A stretch of 64,000 bases of DNA from CAYWPG01 sp964460035 (GTDB lineage Bacteria > Pseudomonadota > Gammaproteobacteria > Nitrococcales > AK92): assembly GCA_964460035.1 (NCBI GenBank), contig CAYWPG010000018.1, positions 3,054 through 67,053 of the forward strand, given 5' to 3'. The position numbers were made by a program, and so were the translations under genes. Below, in pieces: positions 37,312-44,993 of this stretch (positions are counted from its first letter, which is position 1; each line of letters starts with the position of its first letter). The notes under the pieces are model-generated. The model was not told where the DNA came from. It did no database searches and worked only from the letters and a program-made list of their open reading frames with translations.

Positions 37312-37515
37312 GGCCAATCCGTTCCCGCACGCAGGGGGTTATGATCCATCGGACTCCGGGCTGCTGTCGCTCATCGGGTTCGGGCAGATTGCCAACGTCG
37401 AAGGAAGTGTTCGCCATGACTGGCTGGGTGGCTCGGACCCTCGCACCCACTGGCACGAACAACCCGATGCCCGAGCGCGGCATGGCTGTCTTCCGTAACG
37501 ATACTCGCCGTTACC

Positions 37516-38313
37516 TCAGCTCGTGGTAGGCGGTTTGGCGAACTTGGAGAACTTCGCGACCGCCTGCGCCCGATTGCTGACGTCCAGCTTTCTGAAAATA
37601 CGCTGCAGGTGATTCTTCACGGTAAACGCGCTGATCGACAGAATTACGCCTATCTCCTCGTTCGTCTTGCCTGTGCGCACCCACTCCATGATCTCTATCT
37701 CCCGGTCGCTCAGACCGAAGTCTTCGACCGGCTCGTCCGTACGTGACGTGTTCTGGCGCTGTTCCGGCAGGTGGGTGACCTGGCGCAAGGCCGTGTCGAT
37801 GTGGGGCAGCAGCACCTCCATGTACTTCTTGGTTGCAGGCGCGATTTCGGTTAGGGTGCTGAACACGGTGTAGAGGCAATAGTGCTGCCCACGCTCGTCG
37901 CGTATCCCATGGGCGATAGCCGAGCGCATCCGGCGGAACGTATCGCTGATCGAGCAGTCTTCGGCGTCCTCGGCAACCTTGAACCCATCGGGCGCAGCTA
38001 CCGCCAGCGGAGTGCCGCCATTGGCCTGCCAGCGTCCGAACAGGTCGCGTACGAACGGGGTGATGTCGCGGTCGATGACCGGCCCGGTGCGCATATGCGG
38101 GATCGGCGAGATCACGTCTACGTAGAGCAGGCCCAGTTTTAGGTCGCCCCACGCAGCCAACATGATCTCGTGAGGGAGAAACCGTTGCAGATCCCCCTGC
38201 AGCCAACAATAGAGATCGAAATGCCGACGTACCCGCAACGAACCTTGAATGATATCCAAGAAACGCTCGCGGTCCTCGGCTACCTTGGGAGGGAAATCGT
38301 TAACTAAGGGCAT
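37516..38313 (-). CDS. epsA: LuxR-type transcriptional regulator EpsA
   Basis: A regulator of about 265 residues with an N-terminal sensory domain (about 1-190) unlike autoinducer domains and a C-terminal LuxR HTH (LSDREIEIMEWVRTGKTNEE, then ISAFTVKNHLQRIFRKLDV). It matches the EpsA family, which sits next to exosortase-linked exopolysaccharide genes in methylotrophs and relatives. It is divergent from rfbB and lies at the end of the assembly operon, so it probably controls the locus. The start is uncertain between ATG at 38313 and GTG at 38328; neither has a good ribosome site. Confidence 0.85.
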   Translation of the reverse strand: MPLVNDFPPKVAEDRERFLDIIQGSLRVRRHFDLYCWLQGDLQRFLPHEIMLAAWGDLKLGLLYVDVISPIPHMRTGPVIDRDITPFVRDLFGRWQANGGTPLAVAAPDGFKVAEDAEDCSISDTFRRMRSAIAHGIRDERGQHYCLYTVFSTLTEIAPATKKYMEVLLPHIDTALRQVTHLPEQRQNTSRTDEPVEDFGLSDREIEIMEWVRTGKTNEEIGVILSISAFTVKNHLQRIFRKLDVSNRAQAVAKFSKFAKPPTTS

Positions 38314-38725
38314 CGTCTGGCTGTACACATGTTATTGTCAGGTTATCTTTTTTGATCTTACACATAGTTTTAGGCAATCGCATCCTGACATTTTTCTTAC
38401 GCGTCACAGGCCAGCCCAATGCATGCTCTTGACGGTTCCAGAAAGCGGCGAGAGTAGGCGGAGATGCTTGGGCAAGGCAATGCAAACATTTAGAGATATG
38501 TACTTAAGAGTTTGCTGATATAACTGCCTTATGGTTAGGGTAGGCTATTGAGTTACGACTAGCGACCAATTAGGCTGCAGGCCGGTAACCCATGTAGGTG
38601 CTATCGATAGCTGCCATCAACCCATGGGAGAGGCGTGTCATCGGCCGCTAAGATTTCTTACAATCTGCAGCCAGCACAGCAATCGGCATGGCAAACTATA
38701 ACCGCTAATAAATAATAGGCCGAGA
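38314..38725. other. AT-rich divergent promoter region, epsA / rfb operon
   Basis: This stretch of about 410 bp is clearly richer in A+T than its flanks, particularly 38330-38400 and 38490-38560. It must hold promoters for epsA (minus) and for the rfb operon (plus). Near the rfb side, TATAAC at 38697-38702 and TAATAAATAAT just after it are candidate -10 sequences. I see no gene. Confidence 0.55.
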
Positions 38726-39784
38726 ATGATACTTGTTACTGGGGGTGCCGGTTTCATAGGCGCTAATTTCGTGCTCGACTGGCTCCGGGAGACAGGAGAG
38801 CCGCTGGTTAACCTGGATGCTCTGACCTATGCGGGGAACCTGGCGAACCTGGCTTCCATCGCCGGCGATCCGCGGCACGTGTTCGTGAGGGGAGATATCT
38901 GCGACGCGGACCTGGTTAGCCGTCTTTTGTCGGAGTATCGTCCCCGCGCGATTGTGCATTTCGCCGCGGAGAGCCATGTCGACCGGTCGATTCACGGACC
39001 CGAAGCGTTCATACGTACCAATATCGAGGGAACCTTCACGCTGCTCGAAGCGGCGCGCAAATATTGGCAGAGTCTGGATGAAGACGCTCGGGCCGGTTTC
39101 CGCTTCCTTCACGTGTCCACCGACGAGGTCTACGGCTCCTTGGAGCTGGACGATCCCGCATTCACCGAGACCAAGGCGTATGAGCCCAATAGCCCTTACT
39201 CGGCTAGCAAGGCAGCGTCCGATCATCTGGTTCGGGCATGGCACCATACCTACGGGTTGCCAGTGCTTACCACGAACTGCTCCAACAACTACGGACCGTT
39301 TCAGTTCCCCGAGAAGCTGATCCCGCTCGTAATCGCGAACGCCTTGGCCGGGAAAGCGTTACCGATCTACGGCGACGGTATGAACATTCGCGACTGGTTG
39401 TACGTGACAGATCACTGCACCGCTATCCGCCGGGTTCTCGCCGATGGGCGTCCGGGTGAAACCTATAACATCGGCGGCTGGAACGAACAGCCCAACATCG
39501 CTATCGTCAAGGCCATTTGCGCGCTGCTCGATGAGTTGCGACCCGACCCTGCCGGTCCATACGAGAGACTGATCGAGTTCGTACGCGACCGTCCGGGGCA
39601 CGACCGCCGTTATGCCATCGACGCACGCAAGATCGAGCGAGAACTCGGCTGGCGTCCGGCAGAGACGTTCGAGACCGGCCTGCGCAAAACGGTTGCCTGG
39701 TATCTGGACAATCAGGACTGGGTGGCGCAGGTGCAAAGCGGAGAGTACCGCGAGTGGATTGGCCGCAACTATGAACAACGCTGA
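38726..39784 (+). CDS. rfbB: dTDP-glucose 4,6-dehydratase
   Basis: RfbB converts dTDP-glucose into dTDP-4-keto-6-deoxyglucose. The 352-residue protein has the NAD-binding GGAGFIGANF at residues 6-15, FAAESHVDRSI, STDEVYGSL, the catalytic YSASKAASD and NNYGPFQFPEKLIPL. It is the first gene of an rfbBACD operon supplying dTDP-L-rhamnose to the locus. Confidence 0.96.
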   Translation: MILVTGGAGFIGANFVLDWLRETGEPLVNLDALTYAGNLANLASIAGDPRHVFVRGDICDADLVSRLLSEYRPRAIVHFAAESHVDRSIHGPEAFIRTNIEGTFTLLEAARKYWQSLDEDARAGFRFLHVSTDEVYGSLELDDPAFTETKAYEPNSPYSASKAASDHLVRAWHHTYGLPVLTTNCSNNYGPFQFPEKLIPLVIANALAGKALPIYGDGMNIRDWLYVTDHCTAIRRVLADGRPGETYNIGGWNEQPNIAIVKAICALLDELRPDPAGPYERLIEFVRDRPGHDRRYAIDARKIERELGWRPAETFETGLRKTVAWYLDNQDWVAQVQSGEYREWIGRNYEQR

Positions 39785-39800
39785 ATGGTGAGGGGGCGAT

Positions 39801-40682
39801 ATGGCGCGTAAGGGCATCATTCTCGCTGGCGGGTCCGGCACCCGGCTTTATCCCATTACGCATGCGGTGTCCAAGCAGCTGCTGCCGGTCTACGACAAGC
39901 CCATGATCTACTACCCGCTCAGCGTGCTTATGCTGGCAGGGATACGGGACATCCTGATTATATCCACGCCGCAGGATCTGCCACGCTTCGAGCAGCTGCT
40001 GGGGGATGGTGCGCGCTGGGGCGTGAATCTGCAGTACGCCGTACAGCCTGCGCCTGAAGGCCTTGCCCAGGCCTTCCTCATCGGTGCCGACTTCATCGGC
40101 AACTCCACCTGCTGTCTTGTGCTGGGGGATAACATTTTCTACGGCCACGACTTACAGGACGACCTGCAGGAGGCAAGCCTCGCACAGCACGGCGCGACCG
40201 TATTCGCCTATCCGGTGCAAGATCCGCAACGCTATGGCGTGGTGGAATTCGACGACAAGGGCCGCGCGATCAGCATTGAGGAGAAGCCCGCGCGGCCGAA
40301 ATCGCGTTACGCAGTTACCGGCCTTTATTTCTACGATAACCAGGTTGTCGACATCGCGCGCTCTATCCGCCCGTCCGCCAGAGGCGAGCTCGAGATCACC
40401 GATGTCAACAATGTCTACCTGCAGCGCGGCGAGCTGCGTGTGATAACGATGGGGCGCGGGCACGCATGGCTGGATACGGGAACTCACGAATCGTTGATCG
40501 AGGCCAGTCTGTTCATCCAGACCATCGAAAAGCGACAAGGCTTGAAGATCGCTTGCCCGGAGGAGATTGCGTGGCGCCGTGGCTGGATAACGGACGCCGA
40601 TGTGGAAGCCTTGGCCGATCCGTTGGCGAAGAACGGCTATGGGCAGTATCTGCTCCGAATCATTCGCGAAGAAGTCTTCTGA
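39801..40682 (+). CDS. rfbA: Glucose-1-phosphate thymidylyltransferase
   Basis: RfbA makes dTDP-glucose from glucose-1-phosphate and dTTP. The 293-residue enzyme has ILAGGSGTRLYP near residue 6, KQLLPVYDKPMIYYPLS, LGDNIFYGHDL and EEKPARPKS. The ATG follows GAGGGGG; the gene begins 16 bp after rfbB. Confidence 0.96.
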   Translation: MARKGIILAGGSGTRLYPITHAVSKQLLPVYDKPMIYYPLSVLMLAGIRDILIISTPQDLPRFEQLLGDGARWGVNLQYAVQPAPEGLAQAFLIGADFIGNSTCCLVLGDNIFYGHDLQDDLQEASLAQHGATVFAYPVQDPQRYGVVEFDDKGRAISIEEKPARPKSRYAVTGLYFYDNQVVDIARSIRPSARGELEITDVNNVYLQRGELRVITMGRGHAWLDTGTHESLIEASLFIQTIEKRQGLKIACPEEIAWRRGWITDADVEALADPLAKNGYGQYLLRIIREEVF

Positions 40683-40789
40683 GGGCGATGCGCATAGCGT
40701 GACGCTGTCATGGACGGCGCCGGTGGCCACTGGCTGCCCCCCCTCTGTCGTGCCTTGGATGACAGGTCCGCTCAGGAAAGGATATACCC

Positions 40790-41332
40790 GTGCAGATCAT
40801 CGAGACCACAATACCCGATGTGAAGATCCTCGAGCCCAAAGTGTTCGGTGATCATCGCGGTTTTTTCTTCGAGAGCTTTAACGCGCGAGCATTTGCTGCG
40901 GTAGATCCTACGGTCAGCTTCGTGCAGGACAATCACAGCAAGTCGCAGCGCGGTGTGTTGCGGGGGCTGCATTATCAGATACGCCAGCCGCAGGGGAAGC
41001 TGGTGCGGGTCGTGGCCGGCGAGGTGCTGGATGTGGCGGTAGATATTCGCCGCAGCTCGCCGTCGTTCGGCCGCTGGGTGGCGGTCCGTCTCTCCAGCGA
41101 GAACCGCCGCCAGCTCTGGATCCCCGCCGGTTTCGCGCATGGTTTCGTAGTGCTGTCGGAGTCGGCCGAGTTCCTTTACAAGACCACGGATTTCTATGCG
41201 CCGGAGCACGAGCGCTGTATACGGTGGAACGATCCCGACCTGGCAATAGACTGGCAGTACGAGGGCGAGCCGCTGCTGTCGGCCAAGGATGCGGCGGGCA
41301 GCCTGTTCCGCGACGCCGAGGTGTACCCATGA
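40790..41332 (+). CDS. rfbC: dTDP-4-dehydrorhamnose 3,5-epimerase
   Basis: This 180-residue cupin-fold epimerase has FFESFNARAF, FVQDNHSKSQRGVLRGLHYQ (catalytic His), VVAGEVLDVAVDIRRSSPSF and IPAGFAHGF. It starts with GTG at 40790, with AGGAAAGG upstream; no ATG fits. Its stop overlaps the rfbD start by ATGA. Confidence 0.95.
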   Translation: MQIIETTIPDVKILEPKVFGDHRGFFFESFNARAFAAVDPTVSFVQDNHSKSQRGVLRGLHYQIRQPQGKLVRVVAGEVLDVAVDIRRSSPSFGRWVAVRLSSENRRQLWIPAGFAHGFVVLSESAEFLYKTTDFYAPEHERCIRWNDPDLAIDWQYEGEPLLSAKDAAGSLFRDAEVYP

Positions 41333-42222
41333 GTTCGCGTCCTGTCGTACTGCTTACGGGGGCGAGCGGCCAGGTGGGCTGGGAGCTGCGGCGCTGCCTC
41401 ATGCCGCTGGCGAAAGTGGTCGCGCCAGGGCGTGAGCATTTCGATTTGGCACGGCCGGAGACTTTGATTCCGCTGATCCGACAGCTCAAGCCGCGCTGGA
41501 TCGTCAACCCCGCGGCTTACACCGCGGTGGACCGGGCAGAGTCGGAGCGCGACCTGTGTTATGCGGTGAATGCACTGGCACCGGGAGTGCTGGCCGAGGC
41601 GGCTCGGGAGGTCGGGGCAGGGATCGTTCATTTCTCCACCGACTATGTATTCGATGGCAGGAAGAATACGCCTTATCGTGAGGAAGATCTCACTGCTCCC
41701 TTGAACTGGTACGGTGCGAGCAAGCTCGCCGGAGAACAAGCGGTGGCAGATGCCGCCGATGCTTGGCTGGTTTTTCGCACCGCTTGGGTATATGGCGCAC
41801 ACGGCGCGAATTTCGTGCGAACGATGATGCGTTTGTTGCGTGAGAGAAGCACGTTGACGGTTGTGGATGACCAGATCGGCACCCCGACCTGGGCGCGCGC
41901 AATTGCCGAGGCGGTGGCAACGGTATTAGCGCGGTGCCCTGACCCGCAGCAACTTGGATCGCGCAAGGGTGTTTACCATCTGACTTGCGGCGGGCAGACA
42001 ACATGGTTCGCATTTGCCGCGGCGATCCACGACCGTTTGCAGGCGCGCGGTGTTGCACCCCTGGCGGAGCTCCAACCGATTCCCAGCCAAGCTTATCCTA
42101 CACCCGCCAAACGCAGCCCGTACTCGGTACTGGATAACGGCAAGCTGGAGCAGGCATTTGATATTCGTTTGCCGGATTGGGACGAGGTCTTTTCTCTTGC
42201 AGCCCCGGAGTTCGGTCTGTAG
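41329..42222 (+). CDS. rfbD: dTDP-4-dehydrorhamnose reductase
   Basis: This 297-residue short-chain reductase completes dTDP-L-rhamnose. It shows LLTGASGQVGWEL near residues 8-20, the Rossmann site, STDYVFDG, YGASKLAGE (catalytic Tyr/Lys) and RTAWVYG. The frame is open upstream to 41224, but the ATG in the ATGA overlap with rfbC gives the normal N-terminus. Confidence 0.95.
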   Translation: MSSRPVVLLTGASGQVGWELRRCLMPLAKVVAPGREHFDLARPETLIPLIRQLKPRWIVNPAAYTAVDRAESERDLCYAVNALAPGVLAEAAREVGAGIVHFSTDYVFDGRKNTPYREEDLTAPLNWYGASKLAGEQAVADAADAWLVFRTAWVYGAHGANFVRTMMRLLRERSTLTVVDDQIGTPTWARAIAEAVATVLARCPDPQQLGSRKGVYHLTCGGQTTWFAFAAAIHDRLQARGVAPLAELQPIPSQAYPTPAKRSPYSVLDNGKLEQAFDIRLPDWDEVFSLAAPEFGL

Positions 42223-42592
42223 CGCCTTCCCATCTATGGGTTGACCGCCAGTTTTTTACCTTGCCCCGCGCTTACGAAGCATACCGCTATGCGGCAGCTG
42301 ATGCGCCCACCGGGCATGGCCGCATGCCCCCATCCGTTCCCCCTAAATACCGCCCTGCACCTACTGGCTGGCGAGCTTAGCGAGGCTCTCTTTTTCGTGT
42401 CTTCGTATTGCCGTGGCTGGACTAGCACCGGGATATGGCGCTTTGCCCGAGTAGGCGGGAGACGACCAGCAACCGGCTGTCTCATTGCATTTGTGAATCA
42501 AGAACTTTGGGAGTAGTCTTGACATAGATCAAGTGTGCGAGTTGTGCTTTATCGCACCGCGATCTGGCATACGGCAACCAGGGGGAAAGTCC
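42223..42592. other. Intergenic region after rfbD
   Basis: No gene is seen. A perfect 7-bp hairpin (GGGCATG, GCCG, CATGCCC; 42312-42329) without a T-tract may stabilise the rfb 3' end, and a weak GAGC/GCTC stem near 42373 precedes CTCTTTTTC, a possible poor terminator. The last part holds the FNR-like box listed separately. Confidence 0.5.
42519..42532 (+). promoter_or_regulatory. FNR/Anr-type binding site
   Basis: TTGAC-ATAG-ATCAA matches the FNR/Anr consensus TTGAT-N4-ATCAA in nine of ten conserved positions. Its centre is about 67 bp upstream of the small membrane-protein gene at 42593, a sensible activator position, suggesting oxygen-controlled expression. Confidence 0.7.
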
Positions 42593-42790
42593 GTGCAAGA
42601 ACTAGCAATGATGACTAGCGGTAGACCCGACTTCTGGCTGAGTATATTCGTGATAGGCGTCATGATTGTCATGGGCGCCTACATGGTGGTGTTCATTTTG
42701 CGCCAGGTCAGCAAGGACGCTGCGGCCGCGGAAGCTGCAGCAAACGGCGACGCGGATTCATCTAAAGCAACCACGGACAACGGTAAATGA
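42593..42790 (+). CDS. Small single-pass membrane protein, unknown function
   Basis: This 65-residue protein has a charged N-terminus, one strong membrane helix (FWLSIFVIGVMIVMGAYMVV) and a polar Ala/Asp/Lys-rich tail. I do not recognise the family. The GTG at 42593 is preceded by GGGGGAA at good spacing; an ATG pair at 42608 is the alternative. The FNR-like box upstream links it to low-oxygen growth, perhaps as an accessory subunit or assembly factor of a respiratory complex, but no such complex adjoins it. Confidence 0.6.
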   Translation: MQELAMMTSGRPDFWLSIFVIGVMIVMGAYMVVFILRQVSKDAAAAEAAANGDADSSKATTDNGK

Positions 42791-43268
42791 CGCTTCCGGA
42801 GCGGGGCAGGTGCCGTCACGGATCTGCCTCGCTTCGCGCACTCCGTCTCGGCGAGCGCTTGATGACGCGCTCCCCCTTCTGAAAATTAAGCGCGGTCACC
42901 CACGCTTAAGGCGCGCCATCCTGAAAGTCCCGTCATTAACGCGGTGCTTCCCTGCCTGATGTCGATATGGGTACCGCGATTCGGAGTTGGACTATTTGGC
43001 CCGAGTTAGGCCATTTAGTAGGTTTGCACCTAAGGCGCGGCCCCCTCGCCGCGGCTCTTTGCTCCTCTACTGCAGCTGGAAATGGTCCTCGCGCCCAAGT
43101 GGGCGCTCCCGCAGCGCCTTGATCCGCTGCCTGGTGTCCCCGCAGGGACGGGATCTTCCTCCGGGCTTGGCCGTAGCCGCTACAGGCTTTTTCGATGTGG
43201 CGGGAAATAGTGCATTATCGGGGGGGACGTTTTTGGCGCAACGGGGCGCCGGTCAACCGGGAGGAGTT
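42791..43268. other. Gene-free stretch with inverted repeats
   Basis: This stretch has no supportable gene, although the frame of the next gene is open back to 42987; that part has no recognisable protein signal. TTAAGCG-N10-CGCTTAA spans 42886-42909, and an imperfect 11-bp inverted repeat around GGCC lies at about 42989-43017. A ribosome site GGGAGGAG ends it. Confidence 0.5.
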
Positions 43269-44144
43269 ATGAGCTACCAGTGTTTCGACGTCAGCATCGA
43301 GGACAACATCGCGCACATCGTTCTCAACCGTCCTGAAAAACGCAACAGCATGATCCGGGCGTTCTGGGAGGAACTTCCGCGGATCGTCCGGGATATAGAC
43401 GACAACGCTCGTGCCCGTGTGATCGTCATCTCCTCGACCGGACCGCATTTCAGCTCGGGCTTGGATGTCAGCGTGTTGGCGGACGACGGCGCTCTTGGCG
43501 ACGATGAGGATGCCCAGTTGGCGGCACGGGTCGCCGGGTTGCGCTTTTATGAGAATGTGGCGCTGATGCAGGAAACCTTTACCTGCTTGGAGCGTTGCCG
43601 CATCCCGGTGCTGGTGGCCATACAGGGCGGGTGCATAGGCGGCGGGGTGGATCTGATCACTGCCTGCGATATGCGCTACGCTACGGCCGACGCATTCATC
43701 ACGATTTTCGAGATCAATGTCGGCATGACGGCCGACGTTGGCACTTTCCCGCGGATTTTCAAGCTCATCCCGGAAGGAGTGGCGCGCGAGCTGGCTTATA
43801 CCGGACGGCGCATGCCGGCCGCCGAGGCGCAGGCGGTGGGGCTGGTGAATCGAGTGTTCCCCGATCAGGAGACCATGCTGCGCGAGGTCATGGGCATCGC
43901 ACGCGAGATCGCCAGCAAGCCGCCGCTCGCCATCTATGGCTGCAAGCGCATGGCCAACTATGCCCGCGATCATTCCACCGACGATGCGCTGGACTATGTG
44001 CGCATCTGGAATGCGAGCATGCTGCAGCGAGAGGAAATTCGGGAAGCTATGCGTGCGAACGCTGAGCGTCGTCCGGGCAAGTTTGCGGAGCTGCCGCGTG
44101 CGCGGCCGGTGCTCAGCGGAAGGGGCAACAACAGCGAAAGCTGA
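43269..44144 (+). CDS. Delta(3,5)-delta(2,4)-dienoyl-CoA isomerase (crotonase family)
   Basis: A 291-residue crotonase. The spacing of acidic residues Asp128 (GGGVDLITACD), Glu148 and Asp156 (FEINVGMTADVGTFPR) equals that of the catalytic Asp176, Glu196 and Asp204 of rat dienoyl-CoA isomerase, including the ADVGT motif. It would shift double bonds in unsaturated fatty acyl-CoA during beta-oxidation. I use the ATG at 43269 after GGGAGGAG. It converges with the hydrolase gene 14 bp away. Confidence 0.88.
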   Translation: MSYQCFDVSIEDNIAHIVLNRPEKRNSMIRAFWEELPRIVRDIDDNARARVIVISSTGPHFSSGLDVSVLADDGALGDDEDAQLAARVAGLRFYENVALMQETFTCLERCRIPVLVAIQGGCIGGGVDLITACDMRYATADAFITIFEINVGMTADVGTFPRIFKLIPEGVARELAYTGRRMPAAEAQAVGLVNRVFPDQETMLREVMGIAREIASKPPLAIYGCKRMANYARDHSTDDALDYVRIWNASMLQREEIREAMRANAERRPGKFAELPRARPVLSGRGNNSES

Positions 44145-44158
44145 GGCTAGGTCTCGAA

Positions 44159-44803
44159 TCAGGTCGCCGTCAGATAGCGCAGGAACCACTCCCGGCTGAG
44201 CGCGGCGACCTCGTCCAGCTTGCCCGGCTCGGGGAACAAATGGGTAGCGCCGTGAATGACGGATAGCTGATGAGGCGCGCGTAGTTGCTGGGCGGCCTGG
44301 ATATTGAGGTCTATGACGACCTCGTCCAGGCCGCCGACGATGAGCAGCGTAGGTGCCCGCACTTCTGCCAGCCGCTCTCCCGCCAAGTCCGGCCGGCCGC
44401 CACGCGAGACGACGGCGCGGATCTTATCGGGTCGGTTGGCTGCCGCGATCAGGGCAGCGGCGGCACCTGTGCTCGCCCCGAACAGCCCGAACGCCAGTTC
44501 GGCAGTGGAGGGGCGTTGCGCGAGCCAGTCGACAGTCGCAGTCAAACGCTCCCCGAGCAATCCGATGTCGAATCGCAGTCCGGCCGTGCGCTGGTCCACC
44601 GCCTCTTCTTCAGCGGTCAGCAGATCGAATAGCAAGGTCGCGAGTCCTGCCCGCTCGAACACATCGGCCACGAAACGGTTGCGGGTGCTGAACCGGCTGC
44701 TGCCGCTGCCATGGGCGAAGATGACCAGGCCGTCCGCGCCCGGAGCAAGCGCCAGGTCCCCTTCGAGTTCTACGCCGGCGGCGGGAATACGCAGCGTTTG
44801 CAT
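44159..44803 (-). CDS. Alpha/beta hydrolase (dienelactone-hydrolase-like)
   Basis: A 214-residue hydrolase with VIFAHGSGSSRFS (oxyanion region), nucleophile elbow FGASTGAAAA (Ser), the acid in VGGLDEVV and the base in HGATHLF. This is the compact family often annotated as dienelactone hydrolase or phosphoribosyltransferase-associated hydrolase; the substrate is unknown. The gene is single, with GGAGAT before the ATG. Confidence 0.82.
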   Translation of the reverse strand: MQTLRIPAAGVELEGDLALAPGADGLVIFAHGSGSSRFSTRNRFVADVFERAGLATLLFDLLTAEEEAVDQRTAGLRFDIGLLGERLTATVDWLAQRPSTAELAFGLFGASTGAAAALIAAANRPDKIRAVVSRGGRPDLAGERLAEVRAPTLLIVGGLDEVVIDLNIQAAQQLRAPHQLSVIHGATHLFPEPGKLDEVAALSREWFLRYLTAT

Positions 44804-44993
44804 AAGCGATCTCCTGTCTAGCGTTGCACGGCTGCGAGCCGCAACCGATCCGCCCGCAGTGGCGGAACTAGGACGGTGGCGGGTAGGAGCAGTGCCCCGA
44901 GCTTGATCCTCGGTGTCGGGTTCTCCTGGTTAGCGCATCCCGCGCGCACCGCCGTCTGGCCCCCTCAGGCATCTTGGTGCATCGCGCGGCTAT

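Noticed and set aside
42987..43268. N-terminal extension of the dienoyl-CoA isomerase
   Set aside because: The ATG at 43269 has a near-ideal GGGAGGAG and matches the family start; the extension is low-complexity.
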